Below are positions 1-8,521 of a stretch of 64,000 nucleotides of DNA, piece after piece (the stretch's first letter is position 1; each line of letters begins with the position of its first letter). Source of the stretch: Rossellomorea aquimaris (lineage in GTDB: Bacteria; Bacillota; Bacilli; Bacillales; Fictibacillaceae). Where the stretch lies: the NCBI GenBank assembly GCA_020524245.1, contig JAIVLN010000002.1, forward strand, positions 434,001-498,000, given 5' to 3'. The notes under the pieces are model-generated. The model saw nothing but the letters and a program-made list of their open reading frames with translations. It was not told the DNA's origin and did no database searches. The position numbers and the translations under genes are program-made.

Positions 1-57
1 CATAATGCCAGCTAGGCCACTTCCAATTACAAGGACATCCGTCTTTTGTGTTTTCAT
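1..57 (-). CDS. nadB: L-aspartate oxidase, 5' end only (NAD biosynthesis)
   Basis: Only the first 19 codons are present; the gene leaves the window at base 1. The N-terminus has the Rossmann FAD-binding pattern GSGLAG preceded by a hydrophobic beta strand (DVLVI), which fits flavoprotein oxidases of the NadB type. A clear ribosome binding site (AGGAGGT) sits 5 nt before the ATG at 57. It is divergent from a nifS-type cysteine desulfurase, which is the classical nadB/nifS arrangement of Bacillus; NadB makes iminoaspartate for quinolinate synthase NadA, whose Fe-S cluster is served by the neighbouring desulfurase. The identification rests mainly on this context because so little of the protein is visible. 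Confidence 0.75.
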   Translation of the reverse strand, partial: MKTQKTDVLVIGSGLAGIM

Positions 58-96
58 GTGGACCTCCTAGCTAACTCGTAAACTGATATTTTACAT

Positions 97-108
97 GTGT
101 CTTGACAC
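97..108. promoter_or_regulatory. Probable NAD-repressor operator between nadB and nifS
   Basis: A perfect inverted repeat GTGTC-TT-GACAC lies midway in the divergent nadB/nifS spacer and contains a TTGACA (102-107) usable as the -35 of nifS. In Bacillus this spacer is repressed by NadR/NiaR (YrxA) with nicotinate as corepressor. The palindrome and location are seen; the assignment to that repressor is inference. Confidence 0.5.
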
Positions 109-175
109 CTATATTTACATAAAATTAAACTGATAGCAAGAGGTTTCAACCAGAACGTAATCTTAGGAGGTTGTT

Positions 176-1315
176 ATGATTTATTTTGACTATGCGGCAT
201 CGACTCCGATGTCAGCGTCTTCATTACGTGTTTTCACTGAAGCTTCTACACGTTTTTATGGAAATGCTTCAAGTCTTCATGATGTTGGTAGTGATGCAGA
301 GATGTTACTCGAGGAATGCCGAAAGCAATTTGCCGGTTACCTAAACGGTGATCCGAATGGCGTTTATTTTACAAGCGGGGGCTCTGAAAGCAACTATCTC
401 GCCATCATGTCATTGGTCCGTGCCCATTCACATAAAGGAAAACATCTGATTACCACTGTGACGGAGCATCCCTCTGTTACGAACACGTTTCAATTATTGG
501 AAGAGGAAGGTTTCACCGTTACAAAGCTTTCTGTGGATTCGACAGGAAGAATCCGGTTACAGGACTTGATCCAAGCGGTCACCGAAGACACGATCCTGGT
601 GAGCATCGGTCATGCGAATAGCGAAATCGGGACCCTTCAGCCATTACAAGAAATCGGCGAAATCCTGAACGACCGCGGGATCCTGTTCCACAGTGATTGT
701 GTCCAAACCTTCGGAAAGGTACCGATCGACGTCCATTCTCTCGGATTGGATAGCCTCTCCATTTCAAGTCATAAAATATATGGTCCAAAAGGCGTCGGAG
801 CTTGTTATGTCTCTCCTCAAACCCATTGGCAAGCGACGATTCCTGGAACGTCTCATGAAAAAGGTTTCCGCTCCGGGACCGTCAATGTTCCTGGGATTGC
901 TGCATTCGTGACAGCAGCTGGTGATATGGTCGACCATATGAAAGAGAATGAAATGCATTTCCGTAAGCTGAGAGACCGCGTCCTGACAAGATTGGAAAGC
1001 CAGGATGGTTTTTATATTGAAGGGCATCCAATAAGTGTCCTTCCTTCCATTATAGGGCTTCGCGTCAAAGGGCTAGAAGGTCAGTACATTATGCTTGAAT
1101 TGAATAGAAGAGGGTTCGCTGTATCCACTGGATCGGCTTGTTCAGTCGGACAACAATCCCCTTCCAAAACGATGATCGCCATTGGACGTACACCAGATGA
1201 GGCGAGAGAATTCATCCGGATTTCACTGGGCATGTCTACATCTGCAAACGATATTGATGCTCTCTTAGACGAATTGATTCACATCGCTGCCCGAAACAGA
1301 GCTGCAAAAGCTTGA
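176..1315 (+). CDS. nifS: NifS/IscS-type cysteine desulfurase of the NAD operon
   Basis: A 379-aa class V aminotransferase-fold, PLP-dependent enzyme that moves sulfur from cysteine to a protein persulfide. The PLP lysine is K200 in SSHKIYGPKG, the active-site cysteine is C322 in STGSACSVG, and the N-terminal IYFDYAASTP strand and SGGSESN loop are typical. ATG at 176 follows AGGAGG by 6 nt. It faces nadB across a 118-bp spacer, so it most likely matures the [4Fe-4S] cluster of quinolinate synthase NadA rather than serving as the general SUF desulfurase. Length is normal and no key residue is missing. Confidence 0.93.
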   Translation: MIYFDYAASTPMSASSLRVFTEASTRFYGNASSLHDVGSDAEMLLEECRKQFAGYLNGDPNGVYFTSGGSESNYLAIMSLVRAHSHKGKHLITTVTEHPSVTNTFQLLEEEGFTVTKLSVDSTGRIRLQDLIQAVTEDTILVSIGHANSEIGTLQPLQEIGEILNDRGILFHSDCVQTFGKVPIDVHSLGLDSLSISSHKIYGPKGVGACYVSPQTHWQATIPGTSHEKGFRSGTVNVPGIAAFVTAAGDMVDHMKENEMHFRKLRDRVLTRLESQDGFYIEGHPISVLPSIIGLRVKGLEGQYIMLELNRRGFAVSTGSACSVGQQSPSKTMIAIGRTPDEAREFIRISLGMSTSANDIDALLDELIHIAARNRAAKA

Positions 1316-1457
1316 TCATAATCCCTCCCTTCTCAAGTTGGTTAAAATTACTAGTCACATAGTACTTCTAAGTTGTCAGAAAAATCTGTATACTGGTGGT
1401 ACGTATGACTAAAGTATTCTTTAACAGATACTACTAAATACAGAGGAGGGAAGGTTC

Positions 1458-1811
1458 TTGTCGAATGTGGACATCATAAAGGAAGCCTATGATCAGTTTG
1501 CGAACGGAAATCTTACAGCAGTCGTCTCTAACCTGGCTCCGGATGTGCAGTGGGTCAAACCGGAGAAAAATGTGACGATCCAAGGGCGTACCCGCGTAAA
1601 AAACGTACTCAAGAAGCTCGAAAAAAATTACAAGATCTTTGAAGTAGTCCCTGAAAAATTCGTAGAAGCAGACGACCACGTCATCGTCTTTAGCCGTTAT
1701 AAAGCCGTCTACAAAGAAACCAATGTCCATATCGATCTTCCGGTCGCTCAAATCATCAAACTGAAAGATGAACAGGTTATCTTAGTGAAAGAACATATTA
1801 GTTCGGCCTAA
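1458..1811 (+). CDS. SnoaL-like / NTF2-fold protein
   Basis: A 117-aa protein with the layout of the NTF2-like SnoaL/ketosteroid-isomerase-related family: an N-terminal helix (DIIKEAYDQFANGN), a strand ending DVQWVKP, then alternating helices and strands. Such proteins form small cone-shaped dimers that bind or isomerise hydrophobic ligands; the substrate here cannot be inferred. The start is TTG at 1458 with GAGGAGGG about 9 nt upstream; no nearby ATG gives a full-length reading. It stands alone and ends in a rho-independent terminator at 1844-1876. Confidence 0.7.
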   Translation: MSNVDIIKEAYDQFANGNLTAVVSNLAPDVQWVKPEKNVTIQGRTRVKNVLKKLEKNYKIFEVVPEKFVEADDHVIVFSRYKAVYKETNVHIDLPVAQIIKLKDEQVILVKEHISSA

Positions 1812-1843
1812 TGGTTTTAAGTTAAAAACATAACCGATCAGGT

Positions 1844-1876
1844 ACCTGACATCACACATGTGTCAGGTGCTTTTTA
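1844..1876 (+). terminator. Rho-independent terminator after the SnoaL-like gene
   Basis: ACCTGACA (1844-1851) pairs with TGTCAGGT (1861-1868), followed by GCTTTTT. The flanking GGTACCTG resembles the ends of the 59-bp palindromes found later in the window. Confidence 0.75.
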
Positions 1877-2013
1877 TGTTCCTCAACATTTATAGCCCAA
1901 GGAAAACGGAAACTGCTACCATCCATCTTAATGACAGAATTTTATCCGGATGGAGACTGTTTGGAACTGAAGACGCATGGTATTTCATAGCATTCAGAAA
2001 AAAATGAGTATGT

Positions 2014-2054
2014 AAAAAGGATTGACACTGACTACCGTCATGTCAATCCTTCTT
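2014..2054 (-). terminator. Terminator of the lamin-tail/PLD gene
   Basis: AAAGGATTGACA (2016-2027) pairs with TGTCAATCCTT (2041-2051). Read on the minus strand the stem is followed by TTTTT, which suits the gene ending at 2065. Confidence 0.75.
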
Positions 2055-2064
2055 GTGTTATGGT

Positions 2065-4044
2065 TTATTGCGCTGGAATCGTACCGCCAGCTTGTGAATA
2101 CCGTGCATAAAATTCTTGTACGAATTGGTTCGTAATACTGTCATCATGGATGAATAGCATATTCTCATCATTGTTCTCGTTTCCATTTGTGCTCCAGTTC
2201 GTTGAACCGACAACAACAGTCGGGTCGCTCGTCGTATCTGCATCGATCAGCATCGTCTTACTATGGAGCTTACGCGTTTCGGCATCGATGTAGACAGGAG
2301 CTGGATTCGCCCAGCGGATGTTCGGGTTGTTCGCACTTGTTTGAGAGGCTGTACGCCCTGTCATCTCGATACTTGCCGACCACCATTGATTCCAGAAGTC
2401 GCTGGCGAAAACCCCTTTAACATCAAACCCGGTGAGAGTCCCTTGCATGTCATTGTAAGAGCCTTCCCACTTGTACTTCAACTCATCGACCAAAGCCTGA
2501 TCGGACCAAGCGAAAATCGTGAAATACGTGTTGATGTCTGCTTCATTTTTAACGAGTTCAACCAATTTACCGACAGCATTGTCTCCAGAAGAGAAATACA
2601 CTTCAACCGTTTTCCCACCTATATTAACGGAATGTGGTGTGTTGTCCGCTTTGCGCGGTCCAAGGTTCGCATTCTGTGGAGAAGGATTCATCGTCGCACT
2701 CCCCCACATTTCGTTGAATTCTGTTTCATAGATTCCTGCGAGTTCGGATGAATGTAATTCTACGACGTGCTGTTGATTCCCATCAAGCACACCGTTTGCC
2801 ATGTTCTCTTCAGAACCATAAAGTCCCGTGACTGTAAAATTCCAGCTTCCTGTGAAAACCCAGCTGTCATCGACAATGGCAAATTTGTTGTGCATCTGGT
2901 TCCCAGGAGAATAATACGTACCGTCTGTCTGCTGTTCTCCTTCTACAAACCAGTATCCTGTCGTATCCGTCGATCCGACTGTTCTTGTTTCATATGGGAA
3001 ATCATCAGGAGTCGCCGGTAAACCATGATCCGAACGCTTCGTCTGATCTTCCACTGCATATATCGGTGAATCCGAGAATACAGTGATGTCATCCGCAGTT
3101 CCTAATGTCATGTCTTGTCCGCGTACCATTTCCTCCAAATACAAGCGCATCGTCTCAAAACGTTCTATGTAATGAGGATCTGTCGCATCTTTCGCATCCG
3201 CTACCACGCGAACGTCCACACCTTGTGCCGCTTTATTGATCAACGCATCGACGACTTTTGGCAAGTTGATTTCATACGTCGCAAAATCAATGCTTGTTGT
3301 CGCCTGGTTGATGCGATGAATCAACCGGTCTTCCAGATTCACATTATAATTCGCTTCATTCCCTGCATCCGCATAACCTGTCAGCGCACATTTGTTGAAA
3401 TACACGTTGATGGATCCGACTGTTTCGGATACTTGGTTCAGTTGTTCTGTCGTTGTATCACAAGAGGTTCCACTACCACCGGAACTGCTTTGATTTGGCG
3501 TTCCGTATCCAACATCATATGTAGCTGTTGCAGTAGTCCAATTAGAGGCTGTTGTACCACTGACTCCAGCGTCAACACGCTCCATCGTCGCTTTTGTACT
3601 GTTATCTCCTGCATACCATTGATCAACGGAGTCAATCAAAGTACCGGTGTTATCTTTCAATTCAAGGACTTCATTCGTATTACTAAGTGAACCTGAATAG
3701 ATAAGGTTTGCTGATACGTTTGGTACCGTACTGTCATCTGTACGTTCCAAAAGATAATGTCCGCCTGCAGGGATGCTCCCAGTCAAGTTGATAGCTGGAT
3801 CACCATCTGTTGCATTCAATGTCCATCCGTCCAAGGAAATACTGCCAGAAGTCGGGTTGTACAACTCGATCCATTCGTCATTATAACTAGCTGTCGTTCC
3901 CATCCAAGCGATTTCATTAATGACCACATCACGAGTAGATGCCGCTTCCGCTTTGTCTACTTCTGTAATCGGGTTCAAAAACGAAATTGTAAGCGCTGTC
4001 ATTAACGTAATCTGCAATAACTTTTTCATTCTTCGATGCCCCAT
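2065..4044 (-). CDS. Secreted lamin-tail domain + phospholipase D-fold protein
   Basis: A 659-aa exported protein. A signal peptide (KKLLQ..., cleavage near AEA-A, about residue 35) is followed by a lamin-tail (LTD) domain at roughly 36-165, a Ser/Gly-rich linker with a probable Cys pair, and two phospholipase-D catalytic motifs: HNKFAIVD...GSWN near residue 385 and HSKTMLID...GSTNW near 593. Two HKD motifs in one chain form one active site, so this is a complete PLD-superfamily phosphodiesterase, either lipase or nuclease. The second motif has a few extra residues between its Asp and GS. The ATG at 4044 has no good ribosome site; the in-frame ATG at 4029 (MKKLLQ) is an equally likely start. 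Substrate is unknown; LTD partners often bind DNA or membranes. Confidence 0.85.
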   Translation of the reverse strand: MGHRRMKKLLQITLMTALTISFLNPITEVDKAEAASTRDVVINEIAWMGTTASYNDEWIELYNPTSGSISLDGWTLNATDGDPAINLTGSIPAGGHYLLERTDDSTVPNVSANLIYSGSLSNTNEVLELKDNTGTLIDSVDQWYAGDNSTKATMERVDAGVSGTTASNWTTATATYDVGYGTPNQSSSGGSGTSCDTTTEQLNQVSETVGSINVYFNKCALTGYADAGNEANYNVNLEDRLIHRINQATTSIDFATYEINLPKVVDALINKAAQGVDVRVVADAKDATDPHYIERFETMRLYLEEMVRGQDMTLGTADDITVFSDSPIYAVEDQTKRSDHGLPATPDDFPYETRTVGSTDTTGYWFVEGEQQTDGTYYSPGNQMHNKFAIVDDSWVFTGSWNFTVTGLYGSEENMANGVLDGNQQHVVELHSSELAGIYETEFNEMWGSATMNPSPQNANLGPRKADNTPHSVNIGGKTVEVYFSSGDNAVGKLVELVKNEADINTYFTIFAWSDQALVDELKYKWEGSYNDMQGTLTGFDVKGVFASDFWNQWWSASIEMTGRTASQTSANNPNIRWANPAPVYIDAETRKLHSKTMLIDADTTSDPTVVVGSTNWSTNGNENNDENMLFIHDDSITNQFVQEFYARYSQAGGTIPAQ

Positions 4045-4177
4045 TTCATATTGTTTGAATTTAAAAGCTTACCTTTCTATTAAACACAGAAACATGTAAA
4101 CGCTTCAACATCATTTCGTGAATTTTATGTAAAGTTAGGTCTTATTTCACGATTATGAGAAAGATCTGAATTGGTAG

Positions 4178-4210
4178 AAAAAAAGGGACAACCCTTCGTT
4201 GGGCTGTCCC
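4178..4210 (-). terminator. Terminator of the 94-aa hypothetical gene
   Basis: GGGACAACCC (4185-4194), TTCG-type loop and GGGCTGTCCC (4201-4210); on the minus strand the stem runs into seven T residues (4184-4178). Confidence 0.85.
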
Positions 4211-4242
4211 GTACATTGTTTCCAGCAAGTTAATCGTCTTAA

Positions 4243-4527
4243 TCACAATAAGAACATTGTCTTTTTCAGATAAAAATACACATTTTGAAGCTTCAATTTG
4301 CTACCCTCGATCCTGTCGACTTCTTGTTCGGAAGCTACAGTGATCAGGAAATTAGCATTGTCGTTCATTTGAATCGTTCCATACACGTCATCAGTTGTGA
4401 AGTATACGGTTTTCCCTTTGTTTACATACGTACATAAATCCTCGAATGATTGAATATAGGTTTTGTTTTGGCTATCTAACAATTTTCTGTCCAGTTGAGC
4501 AAAACCATCGAACCCAATGTTCAACAT
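4243..4527 (-). CDS. 94-aa hypothetical protein
   Basis: I do not recognise the family. The protein is mixed alpha/beta with no signal peptide or membrane segment; the middle (YVNKGKTVYFTTDDVYGTIQM) reads as two short strands and the C-terminal YFYLKKTMFLL is basic and hydrophobic. The start at 4527 follows the strong AAGGGGGGAGA site, and the gene has its own terminator at 4178-4210, so it is probably a real monocistronic gene. Nothing nearby suggests a role. Confidence 0.6.
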   Translation of the reverse strand: MLNIGFDGFAQLDRKLLDSQNKTYIQSFEDLCTYVNKGKTVYFTTDDVYGTIQMNDNANFLITVASEQEVDRIEGSKLKLQNVYFYLKKTMFLL

Positions 4528-4926
4528 TCTCCCCCCTTCTTGCTATACTAGTAGAATAACAGAAAATCCACCAATATTATTATTCTTTTTTACAAAAATC
4601 TGCTATTTTCTCAGAAATAGTTTTATAGAAACAGTTCTTTATCATCATTTTCCATGAAAATAAGCTTCAAAACCTAACTATATTACTATAAGTTCAATCC
4701 AATAATTTGTTATGCTGAGAAATAGAAACATGCGAAAAATCGTATTTTAGCTCATTCCATTTCAAAAACGCTTTGAGAAATTATGTTTTTTCCAAGCCTC
4801 TTTAAGAAATGGTGCAAAATGAGCAGAAATTTAGTTGTGTCGAATTGATGCTCTTTTCATATAGAAAAGGTATAATAGGGATAATTTAGATTCGGGGGAC
4901 ATCTTCCCTCACGGAGGAGAACAACT
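4528..4926. other. 399-bp AT-rich spacer with a promoter -10
   Basis: This divergent spacer holds no reading frame with a ribosome site. A TATAAT lies at 4871-4876, 50 bp before the next gene, as a probable -10 with no convincing -35. The rest is AT-rich and unstructured as far as can be seen. Confidence 0.5.
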
Positions 4927-5958
4927 TTGGAGTTAAAGAAATACATACCGTTCGTCTTACTTGTCGGCATCATCATTTTCCTAATTCCATATAGCATTCC
5001 ACTGGTCCTGGCACTATTGACGGCAGCTCTTCTGGAACCGTTTGTTAAAATGCTCAATCGCACGTTTTCCATCAAACGAATCTGGAGTGTCGTCATCAGC
5101 TTCACCCTTTTCCTAGCTCTTTTGTTGATCGGCTGTTACTGGGCTGTCACGACATTGATCGTACAGGTTATCGAGTTTTCTGAGCAATTGCCGGAATTCG
5201 CCCAATACATTTTTGCCAGTGTCGAACAATTCGTCATCCAAATGGAAGAATATTATCAAGAGGTTCCTCCTGAGTATTTATCGACCATCCAGGATGCATT
5301 AGAGGATCTTCGTAAATTCTCAGTAGATTTCCTATCGGGGATCGCAAACGGAATTGTCGGATTCGTCACAGCGGTTCCGGTTCTTCTCATTCAACTGATG
5401 ATCTATCTTGTCAGTCTGTTCCTGTTCAGTTTGGACCTTCCACGGCTTCATGCTGGGTTCCTGAACTTGTTCTCTGAAAAAGCGAAGGAAAAAGTGCAAC
5501 TCGTTTTGCAGCAGCTTTCATTCGCCTTCGTCGGATTCTTACGTGCTCAGCTAATCTTAAGCTTTCTGACCTTCGTCATCGCATGGATTGGCTTGCTCAT
5601 TTTAGATGTGAAGTATGCCTTGATTTTTTCGATCTTAATCGTGATTGTCGATATCCTCCCCATACTTGGGACAGGCTCCTTCCTCGTTCCATGGTCACTG
5701 TACAACTTTTATGCGGGTGATCAACGGTTGGCGATCGGATTGCTGGTACTGTTCTTCTTGATTACGATTTTCAGAAGAATCATCGAACCGAAGATCCTTG
5801 GTTCCAGTCTCGGAATCAGTGCACTTGCAGCGTTGGCGAGCTTATACATTGGATTTGCTTTGCTTGGTGTGGTCGGATTGATTATCGGTCCTGCTGTCGT
5901 CATCATCATCAAGTCGCTCGTGAATGCAGGTTTCTTGAATGTGAAAATTGATTTCTAA
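4927..5958 (+). CDS. AI-2E/YtvI-family integral membrane protein
   Basis: A 343-aa polytopic protein of the AI-2E transporter (UPF0118) family. About eight hydrophobic segments are visible: two at 5-45, one near 58-80, a long soluble loop at about 85-150 with acidic helices, and four to five in the C-terminal half, including VDILPILGTG, which matches the conserved family loop. The size and loop resemble the sporulation membrane protein YtvI as well as general family members, so a sporulation role is only a possibility. The start is TTG at 4927, 7 nt after ACGGAGGAG. A terminator follows at 5970-6014. Confidence 0.75.
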   Translation: MELKKYIPFVLLVGIIIFLIPYSIPLVLALLTAALLEPFVKMLNRTFSIKRIWSVVISFTLFLALLLIGCYWAVTTLIVQVIEFSEQLPEFAQYIFASVEQFVIQMEEYYQEVPPEYLSTIQDALEDLRKFSVDFLSGIANGIVGFVTAVPVLLIQLMIYLVSLFLFSLDLPRLHAGFLNLFSEKAKEKVQLVLQQLSFAFVGFLRAQLILSFLTFVIAWIGLLILDVKYALIFSILIVIVDILPILGTGSFLVPWSLYNFYAGDQRLAIGLLVLFFLITIFRRIIEPKILGSSLGISALAALASLYIGFALLGVVGLIIGPAVVIIIKSLVNAGFLNVKIDF

Positions 5959-5969
5959 ATGAACCAGAG

Positions 5970-6014
5970 GGTATGTCGATTCGTGGAAGGAACCACGGAT
6001 GACATACCTTTTTC
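5970..6014 (+). terminator. Terminator after the YtvI-like gene
   Basis: GGTATGTC and ATTCGTGG pair with CCACGGAT and GACATACC around an AAGGAA loop, followed by TTTTTC. Confidence 0.9.
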
Positions 6015-6129
6015 TATTCCGAAAATGGAAATTTTTTACCTTAAAATTAGGAAATAAAGCAGGATTGTTGAAGTACTGAGAAGAATGATTAATACAGTAG
6101 ATACTTGTCGAAGATTTGAGGGTGATGTC

Positions 6130-8337
6130 ATGAAACCATTTGAGCATTCTATACTAGATAGTTACCCTGAGCCGTATATCTTGTTTGTCTTTTCAAAAGA
6201 TTTTCAGGATGGTGGTCACATCAACTATGCGAATCAGGCAGCCTTAGAAGCACTTCAACTGAACAAGAATAGTATCGGTAAAAAAATCGAAAAAGTGTTC
6301 CTCCATCCAGAACAAATCGTGGAGGGGTGCCTTAAAGCGATTTCCAATAGTGAGCATGAGACGTTAGAACACGTTTCCATTACGCATCATGACATCGTTT
6401 TTGAGTCTGTCAAATTCGTGCCTATCTCTTCGGAGAGTGGTGTCCAATACTGTGGCATGATTCTGGATACCCCTTATACATCGGACAAGATGATGACCGA
6501 TGACCGGATGGTAGAATCCATTTTCATGTCTTCTCCAAATGCGACGCTCGTCCAAAGCGTGGACGGAGAAGTTTTCAAAATCAATCCAGCTTTTACGGAA
6601 ATGTTCGGCTGGAAAGACTACGAAGTCATCGGACACACGATTTCGCTTTTCCCATCCGGGTATGAAAAGGAATACGAAGAAATCGTTCGTCAGCTAAGGA
6701 AGCAGGATGCCTACCTCATTCCAAAGACGAAACGTGTCCATAAAGACGGCACTGTGAAGGATGTATCGATCTGCTATATGAACATCTACAACCACCGACG
6801 GGAACGGACAGCCGTCGCGAGACTCTATATAGATATTTCAAAACAGATCCTTTTCCACGAAAAATACTTAGCACAACGCAACTCGTTCCAACTGATTACA
6901 GAAAACATGAAAGACCTGGTTGTAATTGCGGACTTTTCAGGAAAGGTTTTGTACGCATCACCATCTCATTTAGAGATTACCGGATATTCGGCTGATACAT
7001 ATTTGAATCGGAACGTCTTCAGGCATATCTATTCTAAAGATCGCAGGAAAGCGTTCAAGCAGATTCAGAACATGGTCCATGCCGGTCGATCCGCAAAGGC
7101 TGAAATCCGGTATAAACATGCGAGCAAAGGATTCATATGGATAGAACTGATTGCATCACCACTATATGAAGGTCAAGCGCCATATAAAAAAATCGTTATT
7201 GTTGGCCGCGATATAACAGATCGCAAGCATGCAGAGCAGGCACTTCAGGAAAGCGAGCGGAAATATCGTCTGATTCTCGAAAAGACTTCAGACTTCATCG
7301 TGACCTTCAATCAATCTGGTGACGTAAATTTCGTTTCCCCTTCTCTGAAAACATGGTTGAACCATTCGTCGGTTACCAATATGTATGCCTTCATGACCGA
7401 CTATGTTGTGAAAGATGACTTTAAGCTTCTATACGAAGTCATCCGGAGTGTTTTTGAAACGAAGGAAGCCGAACAAATTGCTTTTACACTTGAAAAAAAT
7501 CAAAAAAATTACACCTTCGATGCGGTGTTGACTCCACTGATTTCAAATGAATACAATTCATATGAAGAAGATATGATCCTATTGATTGCACGCGACATTA
7601 CAAAGCGCCTCGAAGACGAACATGTCACTATGCAGTTAGAGAAAATGTCGACGGTTGGGCAGTTGGCTGCAGGGATTGCTCATGAGCTGAGGAATCCACT
7701 GACGAGCGTTAAAGGGTTCATCCGAATGATCAATGATGAAGTGGAGGACCCACTTCTTCAAAACTATTTAGAAATCATTGGTGGTGAGCTGGATAGCATA
7801 GAGCGGATTGCAGATGAGTTTATGGATCTTGCGAAACCGCATGTCGTCAAGCTGACCGAAACGGAGCTCCATGAAATTGTCGACGGCTGTGTCCGTTTGT
7901 TTGAGGGGACGGCTTTCCTAAAAGGAATTAACATGGAAGTCCAATATATTAACGAGCAGGAAATCATCCTAAAGTGCCAAAAGAGCGCGTTAAAGAGGGT
8001 ATTCATCAACATCATGAAGAATGCGATGGAAGCCATGGAAGAAGGCGGAGATCTTAACATCCAGGTGGAATTAAGAGATCATTTCGTCGAATTGAGGTTC
8101 ATCGATTCAGGTAAGGGCATTAAGGAAGAACGATTGAAATACATCGGAGAGCCGTTCTATTCCACGAAAGAAAAAGGAATTGGTCTAGGCTTGATGATGA
8201 GCCGTAAAATCGTCCGCGAACATGGTGGGAAGTTGACGATTGAATCGGAATACCGTAAAGGCACAACGATTCGGATTATTTTGCCACTTGCGCAAGCCCC
8301 CTCTAAGGTAATTTCGTCAAGCTCGTTCCTAACGTAA
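6130..8337 (+). CDS. Soluble multi-PAS sensor histidine kinase (sporulation-kinase type)
   Basis: A 735-aa cytoplasmic kinase with no membrane segment. Four PAS-like domains occupy roughly residues 10-110, 125-245, 255-370 and 380-500; the H-box AAGIAHELRNPLTS carries the phosphorylated His near residue 525, and N (MKNAMEAM), G1 (DSGKGI) and G2 (GLGLMMS) boxes follow. This layout is that of KinA/KinE-type kinases that feed the Spo0 phosphorelay; which one it equals cannot be told. The ATG at 6130 is chosen because GAGGGTG lies 6-8 nt upstream; an ATG at 6085 in frame has a poorer site. A kipI/pxpB homologue, whose B. subtilis relative inhibits KinA, lies 20 kb away. Confidence 0.88.
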   Translation: MKPFEHSILDSYPEPYILFVFSKDFQDGGHINYANQAALEALQLNKNSIGKKIEKVFLHPEQIVEGCLKAISNSEHETLEHVSITHHDIVFESVKFVPISSESGVQYCGMILDTPYTSDKMMTDDRMVESIFMSSPNATLVQSVDGEVFKINPAFTEMFGWKDYEVIGHTISLFPSGYEKEYEEIVRQLRKQDAYLIPKTKRVHKDGTVKDVSICYMNIYNHRRERTAVARLYIDISKQILFHEKYLAQRNSFQLITENMKDLVVIADFSGKVLYASPSHLEITGYSADTYLNRNVFRHIYSKDRRKAFKQIQNMVHAGRSAKAEIRYKHASKGFIWIELIASPLYEGQAPYKKIVIVGRDITDRKHAEQALQESERKYRLILEKTSDFIVTFNQSGDVNFVSPSLKTWLNHSSVTNMYAFMTDYVVKDDFKLLYEVIRSVFETKEAEQIAFTLEKNQKNYTFDAVLTPLISNEYNSYEEDMILLIARDITKRLEDEHVTMQLEKMSTVGQLAAGIAHELRNPLTSVKGFIRMINDEVEDPLLQNYLEIIGGELDSIERIADEFMDLAKPHVVKLTETELHEIVDGCVRLFEGTAFLKGINMEVQYINEQEIILKCQKSALKRVFINIMKNAMEAMEEGGDLNIQVELRDHFVELRFIDSGKGIKEERLKYIGEPFYSTKEKGIGLGLMMSRKIVREHGGKLTIESEYRKGTTIRIILPLAQAPSKVISSSSFLT

Positions 8338-8351
8338 TGGTTTTTAGGAAA

Positions 8352-8389
8352 AAACGATGCCGTCCTCAAAATGAGACGGCATCGTTTCT
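8352..8389 (+). terminator. Terminator of the histidine kinase gene
   Basis: AAACGATGCCGTC (8352-8364) pairs exactly with GACGGCATCGTTT (8375-8387). Confidence 0.85.
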
Positions 8390-8482
8390 GATTTGTACGA
8401 TTTTTGGGTGGAATTTTGGGAAGAAAAGGTCAGATCCTGCCAAAACATGACGTTGTCCCGCCAAACGGTAAAATCTTACTAC

Positions 8483-8511
8483 AAAAAAGGACTGCCAGCG
8501 CAGTCCTTTTT
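8483..8511 (-). terminator. Bidirectional terminator, mainly of the DUF6454 gene
   Basis: AAAAAGGACTGC pairs with GCAGTCCTTTTT (8500-8511); both strands end in a T run. Confidence 0.85.
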
Positions 8512-8521
8512 CCACACCTCA

